Source: Flavobacterium hankyongi
GTDB taxonomy: Bacteria; Bacteroidota; Bacteroidia; Flavobacteriales; Flavobacteriaceae
Assembly: GCF_036840915.1 (NCBI RefSeq)
Contig: NZ_CP085725.1
Coordinates: 558,001-622,000 of the forward strand
Direction of reading: 5' to 3'
DNA length: 64,000 nucleotides
Position numbers and translations under genes: made by a program. Each line of letters starts with the position of its first letter. The stretch's first letter is position 1. The notes below the pieces were generated by a model, which was not told where the DNA came from, searched no databases, and saw only the letters and a program-made list of their open reading frames with translations. This document shows, one piece after another, positions 8,341 to 20,163 of this stretch.

Positions 8341-10017
8341 CTATTTTGTTTTATTTAATTTACTATTTCTAAAACCATAAGAGAAGTAAATTACTAACCC
8401 AATTACAAGCCAAACTCCAAACCATTTCCAGTTAGAAACTGCCATTCCTGTTAATAAATAACAACATGAAACCAATCCTAATAATGGAATTAATGATAAA
8501 TGTTTAACAAAAGCTAAAACGGTCATCACAATCGTTAAAATAAAGAAAGCAATCATTGGTAAATTGGTTGCTAGTTTCTCTTTAGAAAAGTCAAAAGTAT
8601 CTGCAAAGAAGTTTGGAATATAAACTATTAATAATGTAACTGTTAGGGCTACAATAGCTGGAAAAATAAATTTTGAATTTATATATGGAATTCTAAATTT
8701 ACCTTTAGTTGCTCTTTCAGCTAGTTCTGCCTCATTTTGAGGAGATAACATTAACACTCCTCCACAAACTAATACGAACGCAAACAAAGTACCTATACTT
8801 GTAAAATCTAACACAAAGTTTTCATCTGTAAAGAAAATAGGTAATCCAACCACTAAACCTGTAACAATTGTCGCAAATCCTGGTGTTTTGTATTTTGGAT
8901 GAATTTCGGCAAACTTTTTAGGCATTAACCCATCACGACTCATGGTCATCCAGATACGTGGTTGTCCCATTTGGAAAACAAGCATTACACTTGTCATTGC
9001 AACAACTGCAGCAATAGAAACTATAAATAACATCCATTTCACGCCTTTTAAAGCAAAAATTTCGGCTAACGGATCACTTACTCCCAATAGATTGTAAGAC
9101 ACCATTCCTGTTAATACCAAAGCCAAAATGATATACACGACAGTACAGATTACTAAAGAATAAATCATACCTTTAGGTAAGTCACGTTGTGGATTTTTAC
9201 TTTCTTCTGCAAGAGTTGAAACGGCATCGAAACCAATATAAGCAAAGAATACAGCAGAGACACCAGCCATAACTCCACCAAAACCATTTGGCATAAACGG
9301 TGTCCAGTTTTCAATATCAATGTAAAAAGCTCCAACAATAATAACTAACAAAATAATCACTAGTTTCACGTAAACCATTGCATTACTTAGGTTTTTAGAT
9401 TCTTTGGTTCCTTTATAAATTAGAAAAGTGATTAAAATGTTGATTAAAACTGCAGGCATGTCAAAAATTATTTTTAAGCCTCCAATTTCAGGAGCATTTG
9501 CCCATGCTAATAATCCTTCACCAGCTTTGTTTTCTAAAAAGGCTGCATGTGCCGATTTGTAGTTTATAGTAAGCCATTCAGGCAAATGTATGTTGAATGT
9601 TTCTAAAAGATTAGTAAAATAACCACTCCATGAGAAAGCAATATAAATATTACCAATGGAGTATTCCATTAATAATGCCCAACCAATAATCCATGCAAAT
9701 AATTCACCAAATGAAACGTATGCATAAGTATAGGCACTTCCTGAAACTGGAACTCTAGAAGCAAATTCAGCGTAGCACATAGCTGTAAAACCACAAGCAA
9801 TAGCACACATTACGTATAATAAAATTACACCAGGACCACCAGAAAAACAAGCATTACCTATAGCTGAAAAAGTTCCACCTCCAATAATGGCTGCAATACC
9901 AAAAAAAGTTAAGTCTTTTACGGTCAGTACTTTGTTTAGTCCAGAATGTTCGCCATCACCTCCTTGTTGTAATATTGTTGTTAGTGGTTTTTTTCTAAAT
10001 AAATTTAAAAATGACAT
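8341..10017 (-). CDS. APC-superfamily amino-acid permease
   Basis: I choose the ATG at 10017 (MSFLNLFRKK), because the in-frame extension to 10068 has the sequence of an untranslated leader. The 558-residue product has about 12-14 membrane helices. It carries the APC signature around TM1 (FGIAAIIGGGTFSAIGNA) and the conserved FASRVPVSGSAYTYAY and FAYIGFDAVSTLAEE segments found in cationic or neutral amino-acid transporters of the YfnA/CAT type. It probably imports amino acids across the inner membrane; the substrate is not determined. It is transcribed as a single gene, with a hairpin at each end separating it from its neighbours. Confidence 0.9.
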   Translation of the reverse strand: MSFLNLFRKKPLTTILQQGGDGEHSGLNKVLTVKDLTFFGIAAIIGGGTFSAIGNACFSGGPGVILLYVMCAIACGFTAMCYAEFASRVPVSGSAYTYAYVSFGELFAWIIGWALLMEYSIGNIYIAFSWSGYFTNLLETFNIHLPEWLTINYKSAHAAFLENKAGEGLLAWANAPEIGGLKIIFDMPAVLINILITFLIYKGTKESKNLSNAMVYVKLVIILLVIIVGAFYIDIENWTPFMPNGFGGVMAGVSAVFFAYIGFDAVSTLAEESKNPQRDLPKGMIYSLVICTVVYIILALVLTGMVSYNLLGVSDPLAEIFALKGVKWMLFIVSIAAVVAMTSVMLVFQMGQPRIWMTMSRDGLMPKKFAEIHPKYKTPGFATIVTGLVVGLPIFFTDENFVLDFTSIGTLFAFVLVCGGVLMLSPQNEAELAERATKGKFRIPYINSKFIFPAIVALTVTLLIVYIPNFFADTFDFSKEKLATNLPMIAFFILTIVMTVLAFVKHLSLIPLLGLVSCCYLLTGMAVSNWKWFGVWLVIGLVIYFSYGFRNSKLNKTK

Positions 10018-10100
10018 ATAATTTTTTTGTTTGGTTTGTTTGTTATGCCAACAAATATATAAAACCAATTGGTAATTAAGGATTATGTTGATAAATTAAA

Positions 10101-10136
10101 CAAGAAAGGTGACCTAAATAGGTCACCTTTATCTTG
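10101..10136 (-). terminator. Terminator hairpin downstream of katG
   Basis: A perfect inverted repeat with 12-bp arms (AAAGGTGACCTA at 10105-10116, TAGGTCACCTTT at 10119-10130) and a 2-nt loop lies 18 bp after the katG stop. The nearly closed palindrome could serve both strands. Confidence 0.65.
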
Positions 10137-10153
10137 AACTTTATTTAGGATTT

Positions 10154-12713
<2,560 letters not shown>

Positions 12714-13349
12714 ATGTCTTTAGTAGGAAAAAAGTTCCCAAACATTACCGTAGATGCAATCTCTGAAATGGGAGATAACTTAAGAATTAACGTTTTAGAA
12801 GAGGCAACAAAAAACAACAAAAAAGTATTATTATTTTGGTACCCAAAAGATTTTACTTTTGTATGTCCAACAGAATTACACGCTTTTCAAGCTGCTTTAC
12901 CTGAATTTGAACAAAGAAACACAATCGTAATTGGTGCTTCTTGTGATACAAATGAAGTCCATTTTGCTTGGTTAAACACAGCTAAAAACAATGGTGGTAT
13001 AGAAGGAGTTACTTATCCTTTATTAGCAGATACTACTCGTAATTTATCTAAAGCTTTAGATATTTTAGATGCTCAAGAAGTATATGATGAAGAGTCAAAC
13101 GATATTTTAATTGAAGGTTCAAATGTAACTTTCCGTGCGACTTATTTAATAGACGAAACAGGAAAAATTTTCCACGAAAGTGTAAACGATATGCCATTAG
13201 GAAGAAACGTAAACGAATATTTGCGTTTGATTGATGCCTATACTCACGTTCAAACTAAAGGTGAGGTTTGTCCTGCAAACTGGGAGCAAGGTAAAGAAGC
13301 AATGAATGCAGATCGTTTAAGTACTGCAGCTTACTTAGCTCAAAACTAA
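12714..13349 (+). CDS. Typical 2-Cys peroxiredoxin (AhpC/TSA family)
   Basis: The 211-residue protein has the peroxidatic Cys51 in FTFVCPTELHAF and the resolving cysteine in EVCPANWEQG near residue 183, the arrangement of typical 2-Cys peroxiredoxins. It reduces hydrogen peroxide and organic peroxides in the cytoplasm, with electrons from thioredoxin. The thioredoxin-like gene downstream, past an internal hairpin, is a plausible partner. The C-terminal tail is extended, as in the long AhpC-like proteins common in Bacteroidota. Confidence 0.95.
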   Translation: MSLVGKKFPNITVDAISEMGDNLRINVLEEATKNNKKVLLFWYPKDFTFVCPTELHAFQAALPEFEQRNTIVIGASCDTNEVHFAWLNTAKNNGGIEGVTYPLLADTTRNLSKALDILDAQEVYDEESNDILIEGSNVTFRATYLIDETGKIFHESVNDMPLGRNVNEYLRLIDAYTHVQTKGEVCPANWEQGKEAMNADRLSTAAYLAQN

Positions 13350-13368
13350 ATCTATAACAAATAATAAG

Positions 13369-13427
13369 ATTCCAAATTCCAATTGAAAGTAATTTCGTTT
13401 TCTGGTTGGAGTTTGGAATTCTTTTTT
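13369..13427 (+). terminator. Hairpin between peroxiredoxin and thioredoxin genes
   Basis: ATTCCAAATTCCAA (13369-13382) pairs with TTGGAGTTTGGAAT (13406-13419) with one mismatch, and six T residues follow. It looks like a terminator or attenuator that lowers downstream transcription. Confidence 0.6.
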
Positions 13428-13440
13428 AAAAGGAATATTT

Positions 13441-13749
13441 ATGTTACTTGAATTAAACGAAGATACATTGCAAAACGTTGTTGAGAGCAATGAAAAAGTA
13501 GTAGTACAGTTTTCCGCTTCTTGGTGTGGAAATTGCCGTATCATGAAGCCTAAATTTAAAAAATTGGCTACTGAAAATGAAGGTATTACTTTTGTTATTA
13601 TTGATGCTGAGAATTCACCTGAATCTAGAAAATTGGCAAATGTTTCAAACTTGCCAACTTTTGCAACATTTGTTGGTGGAAAATTGGTAAACGAAACCCA
13701 AACAAACAAAGCTGAAGTTTTAACAGAATTAGTTAACGAAATCATTTAA
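13441..13749 (+). CDS. Thioredoxin-like protein
   Basis: The 102-residue protein is a single thioredoxin fold with active site WCGNC (Cys29 and Cys32) and the cis-proline in SNLPTFATF. The active site differs from the classical WCGPC, which should shift its redox potential. It lies between the 2-Cys peroxiredoxin and the small gene at 13752, 2 bp ahead of the latter, so it probably supplies electrons to the peroxiredoxin. Confidence 0.9.
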   Translation: MLLELNEDTLQNVVESNEKVVVQFSASWCGNCRIMKPKFKKLATENEGITFVIIDAENSPESRKLANVSNLPTFATFVGGKLVNETQTNKAEVLTELVNEII

Positions 13750-13751
13750 TC

Positions 13752-14009
13752 ATGAAATTGCCAGTTATTAAACATTTAACTCAATTTATTGAGGAAAATG
13801 ATCAAGATTATATTGTTGAAACTATTGAAGTTCTTGAAGCTTTAACAGAAATATCATCATTGAAAGACGAAGAGCTTGATGTGATTGGAGAGTTAATTTC
13901 AAATATGTATGGAGCTTTAGAAGTAAATAAAATGGTAAAACAAGGAACTGATAAAAAAGAAGCACTAAACACTTTTATGCAAAGGGTTCTTGGTTCTATC
14001 GATAAATAA
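13752..14009 (+). CDS. Small conserved protein linked to peroxiredoxin (DUF6952-like)
   Basis: The 85-residue acidic, helical protein (MKLPVIKHLTQFIEENDQD at its start, AINTF-like helix at its end) follows the thioredoxin gene by 2 bp. From memory it matches small Bacteroidota proteins found next to AhpC and thioredoxin (DUF6952), but that name needs a search. No catalytic motif or membrane segment is visible. Conserved position suggests an accessory role in peroxide defence. Confidence 0.65.
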   Translation: MKLPVIKHLTQFIEENDQDYIVETIEVLEALTEISSLKDEELDVIGELISNMYGALEVNKMVKQGTDKKEALNTFMQRVLGSIDK

Positions 14010-14040
14010 AAAAACTCTCAAATCTGAGAGTTTTTTATTT
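14009..14040. terminator. Bidirectional terminator
   Basis: AAAAAACTCTCA (14009-14020) and TGAGAGTTTTTT (14025-14036) form a perfect 12-bp stem with a 4-nt loop between two convergent genes, so it can end both transcripts. Confidence 0.9.
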
Positions 14041-14043
14041 ATA

Positions 14044-14418
14044 TCAAGGTGTGAAAACAGATTTGTAATTATCCCAATATCTAAAGATTAAAAATGAATT
14101 AGCGAATATGATTCCTATTGCTATTGGTAAATTTTCAGGGCTCATAAAAAGGTGAATCATAAAAATATTAATAGTAACAGGTAAAATTACAATGTTTGCA
14201 AGAGACACAAATTTTCCAGTAAGAAAAGCTACTCCGCAAAGCAACTCTAATGCTTTAGCAAGTGGTAAAATGTAAGTTGAAGCAACAATTCCTGATTGAA
14301 AAGCTTTAAAAGCACCAGTAGTTTCAGGTTCGGGGGATAATTTTAGAAAAAAATTAGCAGAAGCGTAGACAAATAAAAGCCCTAGTAAGACTCTTACGAC
14401 AATGGTAGCGATTTTCAT
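14044..14418 (-). CDS. DoxX-family membrane protein
   Basis: I take the ATG at 14418 (MKIATIVVRVLLGLLFVYAS) as the start; an in-frame extension to 14631 is basic, low-complexity leader sequence. The 124-residue protein has four membrane helices and the DoxX pattern, with helix 1 VVRVLLGLLFVYASANFF, a G-x-x-L-L-x-G turn in ALELLCGVAFLTGKF and a final helix with a basic end. DoxX proteins are small inner-membrane proteins often tied to redox or sulfur metabolism. The position between thioredoxin-type genes and thiol peroxidase fits such a role. Confidence 0.78.
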   Translation of the reverse strand: MKIATIVVRVLLGLLFVYASANFFLKLSPEPETTGAFKAFQSGIVASTYILPLAKALELLCGVAFLTGKFVSLANIVILPVTINIFMIHLFMSPENLPIAIGIIFANSFLIFRYWDNYKSVFTP

Positions 14419-14617
14419 AAAAGTAATTTTTTTAGTTCCTATCAAATTTAATGAAAAAAAATTCAATAAAATTCTTAATATTTTGATATATTTTATTTTT
14501 ATGTTGTAAAATTTTATATTTTGTATACTCCTTTTTTTAAGTAATTGTTCAAGATTGCTTCTAATTCTAAAAGATTTTGTTTTTTTGATTACTTTTGAAA
14601 TTCTAAAATTTTTAAAA

Positions 14618-15115
14618 ATGGCACAAATCACATTAAAAGGAAACCCAATAAATACAGTAGGTGAGTTACCGCAAATTGGAACTCAGGCAAAAGATTTTCA
14701 ATTAGTTAAAACAGATTTATCTGTTGCTTCTTTATCAGATTATAAAGGGAGCAGAGTTGTTTTAAATATTTTTCCAAGTATTGATACAGGAACTTGTGCA
14801 ACTTCGGTTAGAAAGTTTAATGAAAAAGCAAGTTCATTAGAAAATACAAAAGTACTTTGTATTTCAAGAGATTTACCTTTTGCCCAAAACCGTTTTTGTG
14901 GTGCTGAAGGTTTGGAAAACGTAGTTAACTTATCAGATTTTAAAGATAATTCTTTTGGTAATACTTACGGATTGTCTATTGTCGATGGTCCTCTTGCAGG
15001 TTTACATTCACGTGCGGTAATCGTTTTAGATGAAAACGGAATTGTTAAATACACAGAGCAAGTTCCAGAGATTGTTGATGAACCAAATTATGAAGCAGCT
15101 TTAGCTTCGTTATAA
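14618..15115 (+). CDS. tpx: Thiol peroxidase Tpx
   Basis: The start is the ATG at 14618 ([21 protein letters not shown]); upstream in-frame codons are leader sequence. The 165-residue length is typical. The peroxidatic Cys60 lies in [16 protein letters not shown] and the resolving Cys94 in NRFCGAEG, as in E. coli Tpx. It reduces lipid and alkyl hydroperoxides with thioredoxin. It begins a conserved run with dgkA, ftsK, lolA, lptF and ribB. Confidence 0.95.
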   Translation: MAQITLKGNPINTVGELPQIGTQAKDFQLVKTDLSVASLSDYKGSRVVLNIFPSIDTGTCATSVRKFNEKASSLENTKVLCISRDLPFAQNRFCGAEGLENVVNLSDFKDNSFGNTYGLSIVDGPLAGLHSRAVIVLDENGIVKYTEQVPEIVDEPNYEAALASL

Positions 15116-15118
15116 ATA

Positions 15119-15493
15119 ATGAAATTTCAAAAAGACGAAACGCTTTTTACTGGTAGGTTAAAAAGCATGGTTTTTGCATTTAAAGGTGCAGTAAAACTAA
15201 TCACGACAGAGCATAGCGTGATGGTTCAGTCATCATTGGCAATCATAATGATTATAGCTGGTTTTTACTTTGATATTACTAAAACCGAATGGATGTTTCA
15301 AATTTTGGCATTTGGTTTAGTGTTGAGTATCGAGGGATTAAACACTGCAGTTGAGAAAATTGCAGATTTTATTCACCCAGATTATCACGAACGTATAGGA
15401 TTTATTAAAGATATTGCAGCAGGAGCAGTGTTTTTTGCGGCAATGACAGCTATTGCAATAGGAATGTTTATTTATTTACCTCGATTATTTTAA
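15119..15493 (+). CDS. dgkA: Diacylglycerol/undecaprenol kinase (DgkA family)
   Basis: The 124-residue protein has three membrane helices and the family signature EGLNTAVEKIADFI followed by IKDIAAGAVFFAA, which hold the catalytic Glu and the lipid- and ATP-binding residues. It phosphorylates a membrane lipid alcohol (diacylglycerol or undecaprenol) at the inner membrane. It starts 3 bp after tpx and is likely cotranscribed with it. Confidence 0.92.
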   Translation: MKFQKDETLFTGRLKSMVFAFKGAVKLITTEHSVMVQSSLAIIMIIAGFYFDITKTEWMFQILAFGLVLSIEGLNTAVEKIADFIHPDYHERIGFIKDIAAGAVFFAAMTAIAIGMFIYLPRLF

Positions 15494-15533
15494 TTATTAA
15501 TATTGATTATTTTTGTTTAAAAAGAGCAAATTA

Positions 15534-18044
15534 ATGGCCAAATCTAGTAAAAAGGAAAAATCTACTTTAGAGCCTGAAGAGACTAATTTATTCAGTCGAT
15601 TTAATCCAACGAAACAGCATAAAATAACAATTGGGGTACTTTTAGTGCTACTTTCAATTGCATTGGCTGTGTCATTTGTTTCTTATTTTGTTAATGGAAA
15701 ATTTGATCAAAGTGAACTTGCTGATTTTTCAAATAGAAATGCACAAGTACAAAACTGGCTAGGGAAGTTCGGTGCGTTTTTATCAGATTTTTTTATTTAT
15801 AAAGGTTTTGGTGTTGCTTCTTTTTTGTTTGTTAGACTTCTATTTTTAACGGGAGCCTATTTAGTTTTAGATTTAGCAGTTTCTAAGCTTAAAAAAACGT
15901 GGTTTTGGGACATATTTGTAATCATTATTTTGTCAATTCTATTCGGTTTTTTTGGTGACTTTTTGCCAGAACTAGGAGGAGTGATAGGTTATGAAATGAA
16001 TATCTTTTCTCAAGATTATATTGGTAAAACAGGAACTTTATTAGTTTTAATATTCGGAATAGTTATTTACTTAATTTTTAAAGTAAAAGTTTCACCAGAA
16101 AAAATCAAAGGAGTTTTTGAGAATGCTAAGAAAGAAATTAAAGATGATTTAGCTCAAAGAGGTCCCGAAAATGTTTCAGCTGCCTATAATTTAGAAGAAT
16201 TTGCTGTTAATGAAGATGAAGAATTTCAAGCTTCTGATGTTAAGGAGAATCTAATAACTACACCAAACAAAAATGATTTTGAAGAAGATGATGAAGAGTT
16301 AGGTGAAATAGTTCTTAAGACTGTTCCTTCACAATTTGAAATAAACAAAGAAGCGTTAAAACCAACAATTGGAACAGCTTCAGAATTATCTTTAGAACCA
16401 ACAATTAAAAATGAAGTTATTAAACCTTTAGGTGATATAAAATCTGAAGAAAATGACTTCGTAATTGAAAAGGTTGAGGAGGAAGATATTGTCGAAGAAA
16501 ATTTAGCAGCTAAACTAGTTTCTCATTTTGGTGAATTTGATCCAACATTAGAGTTGTCAAACTATAAATTTCCAACAATAGATTTATTGAAAGAATATGG
16601 CACGGTTGGAATTACAATTAATCAAGAAGAATTAGAAGAAAACAAAAACCGAATTGTAGAAACACTTCGCAATTATAAAATCGACATTGCTCAAATTAAA
16701 GCTACTGTTGGACCTTCGGTTACTTTATATGAAATTGTTCCAGAAGCAGGTATCCGTATTTCAAAAATTAAAAGTTTAGAGGATGACATTGCATTATCGC
16801 TTGCTGCATTAGGTATTCGTATCATTGCACCAATTCCAGGAAAAGGTACAATTGGTATCGAGGTACCAAATAAAAATCCAACTATGGTTCCTATGAAAGG
16901 AGTTATAGCATCTGCTAAATTCCAAGAAGCAGAAATGGAATTACCAATTGCTTTAGGAAAAACAATTTCGAACGAAACGTTTGTTGTCGATTTAGCAAAA
17001 ATGCCACACTTGTTAATGGCGGGAGCTACAGGTCAAGGAAAATCTGTAGGATTAAATGCAGTTCTTACTTCATTATTGTATAAAAAACATCCAGCTGAAG
17101 TTAAGTTTGTTTTAGTTGATCCTAAGAAAGTAGAATTGACACTTTTTAATAAAATAGAAAGACATTATTTAGCAAAACTTCCTGATGTTGAAGATGCTAT
17201 TATTACAGATAACTCAAAAGTTATTACGACTTTAAATTCACTTTGTGTTGAAATGGATAATCGTTATTCATTACTAAAAGACGCAATGGTTCGTAATATT
17301 AAAGAGTATAACGAAAAGTTCAAGCAACGTAAATTAAATCCAGAAGCTGGACATAGATTTTTACCATATATTGTTCTTGTTGTCGATGAGTTTGCTGATT
17401 TAATTATGACAGCTGGTAAAGAGGTTGAATTGCCTATTGCACGTTTAGCACAATTGGCTCGTGCTATTGGAATTCACCTGATTATTGCAACACAGCGACC
17501 TTCGGTAAACGTAATTACCGGTATGATCAAAGCCAATTTCCCAGCTCGTATTGCTTTTAGAGTAACCTCTAAAATAGATTCTAGAACAATTTTAGATTCA
17601 GGTGGTGCAGATCAGTTAATTGGTCGTGGAGATATGTTATTCTCAAATGGAAATGATTTGGTACGTGTACAATGTGCTTTTGTGGATACGCCAGAAGTTG
17701 AAAAAATATGTGAATTTATTGGTTCTCAAAAGGCATATCCAACCGCTTATATGCTTCCTGAGTTTATAGGGGAGGATAGTGGCATAAGTCTTGATATAGA
17801 TATTTCAGAAAGAGATTCATTGTTTAGAGATGCTGCCGAAGTTATTGTAACAGCTCAGCAAGGTTCTGCATCGTTAATTCAGAGAAAGCTTAAATTAGGT
17901 TATAATAGAGCTGGACGATTAATTGATCAATTAGAAGCTGCTGGAATTGTTGGTCCTTTTGAAGGAAGTAAAGCAAGATCAGTTAATATCCCTGATTTAG
18001 TTTCTTTGGAACAATTTTTTATGAATGAACAAAAAAATGATTAA
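15534..18044 (+). CDS. ftsK: DNA translocase FtsK/SpoIIIE
   Basis: I use the ATG at 15534 (MAKSSKKEKS), giving 836 residues. The N-terminal 200 residues hold four membrane helices. A Glu/Asp-rich linker follows (about 200-330), then the motor domain with Walker A GATGQGKSVG near residue 497 and Walker B VLVVDEFADL near residue 615, and a C-terminal winged-helix gamma domain (DAAEVIVTAQQGSASLIQRK) for sequence-directed translocation. It couples chromosome dimer resolution and segregation to division at the septum. The 40-bp gap after dgkA fits the conserved gene order. Confidence 0.97.
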   Translation: MAKSSKKEKSTLEPEETNLFSRFNPTKQHKITIGVLLVLLSIALAVSFVSYFVNGKFDQSELADFSNRNAQVQNWLGKFGAFLSDFFIYKGFGVASFLFVRLLFLTGAYLVLDLAVSKLKKTWFWDIFVIIILSILFGFFGDFLPELGGVIGYEMNIFSQDYIGKTGTLLVLIFGIVIYLIFKVKVSPEKIKGVFENAKKEIKDDLAQRGPENVSAAYNLEEFAVNEDEEFQASDVKENLITTPNKNDFEEDDEELGEIVLKTVPSQFEINKEALKPTIGTASELSLEPTIKNEVIKPLGDIKSEENDFVIEKVEEEDIVEENLAAKLVSHFGEFDPTLELSNYKFPTIDLLKEYGTVGITINQEELEENKNRIVETLRNYKIDIAQIKATVGPSVTLYEIVPEAGIRISKIKSLEDDIALSLAALGIRIIAPIPGKGTIGIEVPNKNPTMVPMKGVIASAKFQEAEMELPIALGKTISNETFVVDLAKMPHLLMAGATGQGKSVGLNAVLTSLLYKKHPAEVKFVLVDPKKVELTLFNKIERHYLAKLPDVEDAIITDNSKVITTLNSLCVEMDNRYSLLKDAMVRNIKEYNEKFKQRKLNPEAGHRFLPYIVLVVDEFADLIMTAGKEVELPIARLAQLARAIGIHLIIATQRPSVNVITGMIKANFPARIAFRVTSKIDSRTILDSGGADQLIGRGDMLFSNGNDLVRVQCAFVDTPEVEKICEFIGSQKAYPTAYMLPEFIGEDSGISLDIDISERDSLFRDAAEVIVTAQQGSASLIQRKLKLGYNRAGRLIDQLEAAGIVGPFEGSKARSVNIPDLVSLEQFFMNEQKND

Positions 18045-18045
18045 T

Positions 18046-18684
18046 ATGAAAAAAATAATTGCATTAGTACTATTATTTGCTGGTTTAACTGTTCAGGCAC
18101 AAGACGCTACTAAAGCAAAAGCATTATTGGATAAAGTTTCTGCCAAAGTAAAGTCATATAAGAATGTTGAAATTGATTTCAACTATAATCTTCAAAATAC
18201 TAAAGAGAAAGTAAATCAAACTAATAAAGGTAAAGTTACTTTACAAGGCAATCAGTATTTGTTAAACTTTTTAGGTGTTACCAAAATGTGTGATGGTAAA
18301 AAGATTTATACGATTTCTAAAGAAGACGAAGAAATTAGTATTGCAAGTGTAGGGGGAGAGGATGATGCAGATACACCTGCAAAAATGCTTACTTTTTTTA
18401 ATAAAGGTTTCAAATATTCTTGGGATATAACTCAAACTATCAAGGGGAAAAAGATTCAGTATGTGAAATTAACACCTATAAGTTCTAAGGATGAAAGAAA
18501 ACAAATCCTTGTTGGTGTAGATGTAGCAACAAATCAAGTGTATAATACAATTACAATAGGTAAAAATGGAACAACAGTAACATTAACTGTTAATTCTTTT
18601 AAAACTAATCTTCCATTAGCCAAAAATCATTTTACCTTTGTAAAAACTAAATATCCTAATTACTACATCAATAATTTGGATTAA
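18046..18684 (+). CDS. lolA: Outer-membrane lipoprotein carrier LolA
   Basis: The ATG at 18046 gives a proper signal peptide (MKKIIALVLLFAGLTVQAQ). The mature part fits the LolA fold: KSYKNVEIDFNYNL near the start, GKVTLQGNQYLLNFLG, and NGTTVTLTVNSFKTNLPL near the end. It ferries lipoproteins through the periplasm to the outer membrane. It follows ftsK at once and precedes an LptF/G-type permease, so it joins an envelope-biogenesis group. Confidence 0.88.
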   Translation: MKKIIALVLLFAGLTVQAQDATKAKALLDKVSAKVKSYKNVEIDFNYNLQNTKEKVNQTNKGKVTLQGNQYLLNFLGVTKMCDGKKIYTISKEDEEISIASVGGEDDADTPAKMLTFFNKGFKYSWDITQTIKGKKIQYVKLTPISSKDERKQILVGVDVATNQVYNTITIGKNGTTVTLTVNSFKTNLPLAKNHFTFVKTKYPNYYINNLD

Positions 18685-18693
18685 AACTATTGA

Positions 18694-20163
18694 ATGAAAA
18701 TTCTTGACAGATACTTATTAAAAACTTTCCTGATTACATTTACTTCGGTATTTGTAATCTTGTTTTTTATATTCATATTACAAACCGTTTGGTTATTTAT
18801 TTCTGAATTAGCGGGTAAGGACTTGGATTTATTCATGATTATAAAGTTCTTACTGTTTGCTTCACCAAAATTAGTTCCAATGGTATTACCACTTTCGGTG
18901 TTATTGTCATCAATTATGACATTTGGTGATCTTGCCGAAAATTATGAGTTTGCCGCAATGAAATCCGCTGGAATTTCTTTTCAAAGAACTATGAAAGGCT
19001 TGTCGGTTTTTATTGTTTTACTGTCTTTCTGTGCATTTTTCTTTGCAAATAATATAATTCCTTACGCCGAATATAAATTTATCAATTTTCGAAAAAATAT
19101 TGCTCAAGTTAAACCTGCCTTAGCAATTGCTGAAGGTCAGTTTAGTAACATTGGAAATATTAATATTAAGGTTGATAAAAAAACAGGGGAGAAGGGAGAA
19201 TTTTTAGAAAATGTAACTATTCACAAAAAATCTAATTTAGGCGAAGGAGCAAAAACAGTAATCAAATCTAAAAAAGGACATTTGATTAGTAGTGAAGAAT
19301 CAAATTTACTTCAGTTGGTTTTAATTGACGGGTATTATTATGAAGATATTACTCCTAAGGATTATAAGGATAGACCTAAAATGCCTTTTGCAAAAGTCTA
19401 TTTTAAAAAATACAATATAAATATTGATTTGTCTAAGTTAAATTCAGCAGATGAAGATAAATCTCAAATTACAAATACTAACAATATGCTTAGTTTAAGT
19501 GAATTAAAGTATACTACCGATTCACTTACAACAAGTTACAATAAAGAAATAATTTCTGTTTCAGATAATGTATATCAAAGATTTGGATTTAGTTATAATC
19601 CAAATCCACTTGATTCCGCACAAATAAAAAATCCAAAAACGCCAAATTTGACCAGTTTTTTGGATAATAATTTAAAATCAAAAATCTTAGAAATTGCAAA
19701 CAGCGATGCATTAAGTTCAAAGCAAAATCTTGAAATGAATGAACTTTCATTTAAGGAAAAAAAGAGAGATATAAACAACCATTGGCTTTCAATGTATGAG
19801 AAATTTGTAATCGCATATGCTTGTTTACTTATGTTTTTTATTGGTGCACCACTTGGAGCTATCATACGAAAAGGAGGTTTAGGATTGCCTATAGTATTTG
19901 CAATGCTAATTTTTATAACATTCCACTTCTTAAACACTTTTGGAAAAAAATTGGCACAAGAAGGAGGAACAACGCCATTTATGGGATCTTGGATTTCATC
20001 TATAGTTCTTACCCCATTGGCCATATATTTAACTAAAAAGGCAGTAAATGATAATGGTGATGTTAATTTTGATTTCATAACAGAACCATTTAAAAAAGTG
20101 TATGAATTCATCACTAGAAAATTAAACAATAACAACAACACAATACAAGAAAATGGAGACTAA
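18694..20163 (+). CDS. LptF/LptG-family lipopolysaccharide export permease
   Basis: The 489-residue protein has the YjgP/YjgQ layout: three N-terminal helices with MKILDRYLLKTFL at the start, a large periplasmic domain, and three C-terminal helices (ACLLMFFIGAPLGAIIRKGG is diagnostic). With its partner and the LptB ATPase, such permeases draw lipopolysaccharide from the inner membrane. Whether this is LptF or LptG cannot be told from the sequence alone. Its end overlaps ribB by 11 bp. Confidence 0.92.
   Translation: MKILDRYLLKTFLITFTSVFVILFFIFILQTVWLFISELAGKDLDLFMIIKFLLFASPKLVPMVLPLSVLLSSIMTFGDLAENYEFAAMKSAGISFQRTMKGLSVFIVLLSFCAFFFANNIIPYAEYKFINFRKNIAQVKPALAIAEGQFSNIGNINIKVDKKTGEKGEFLENVTIHKKSNLGEGAKTVIKSKKGHLISSEESNLLQLVLIDGYYYEDITPKDYKDRPKMPFAKVYFKKYNINIDLSKLNSADEDKSQITNTNNMLSLSELKYTTDSLTTSYNKEIISVSDNVYQRFGFSYNPNPLDSAQIKNPKTPNLTSFLDNNLKSKILEIANSDALSSKQNLEMNELSFKEKKRDINNHWLSMYEKFVIAYACLLMFFIGAPLGAIIRKGGLGLPIVFAMLIFITFHFLNTFGKKLAQEGGTTPFMGSWISSIVLTPLAIYLTKKAVNDNGDVNFDFITEPFKKVYEFITRKLNNNNNTIQENGD

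Noticed and set aside
10105..10130. Link between the katG palindrome (TAGGTCAC core) and the recombinase 2 repeats
   Set aside because: The shared core is short, and the katG site is best explained as a terminator.
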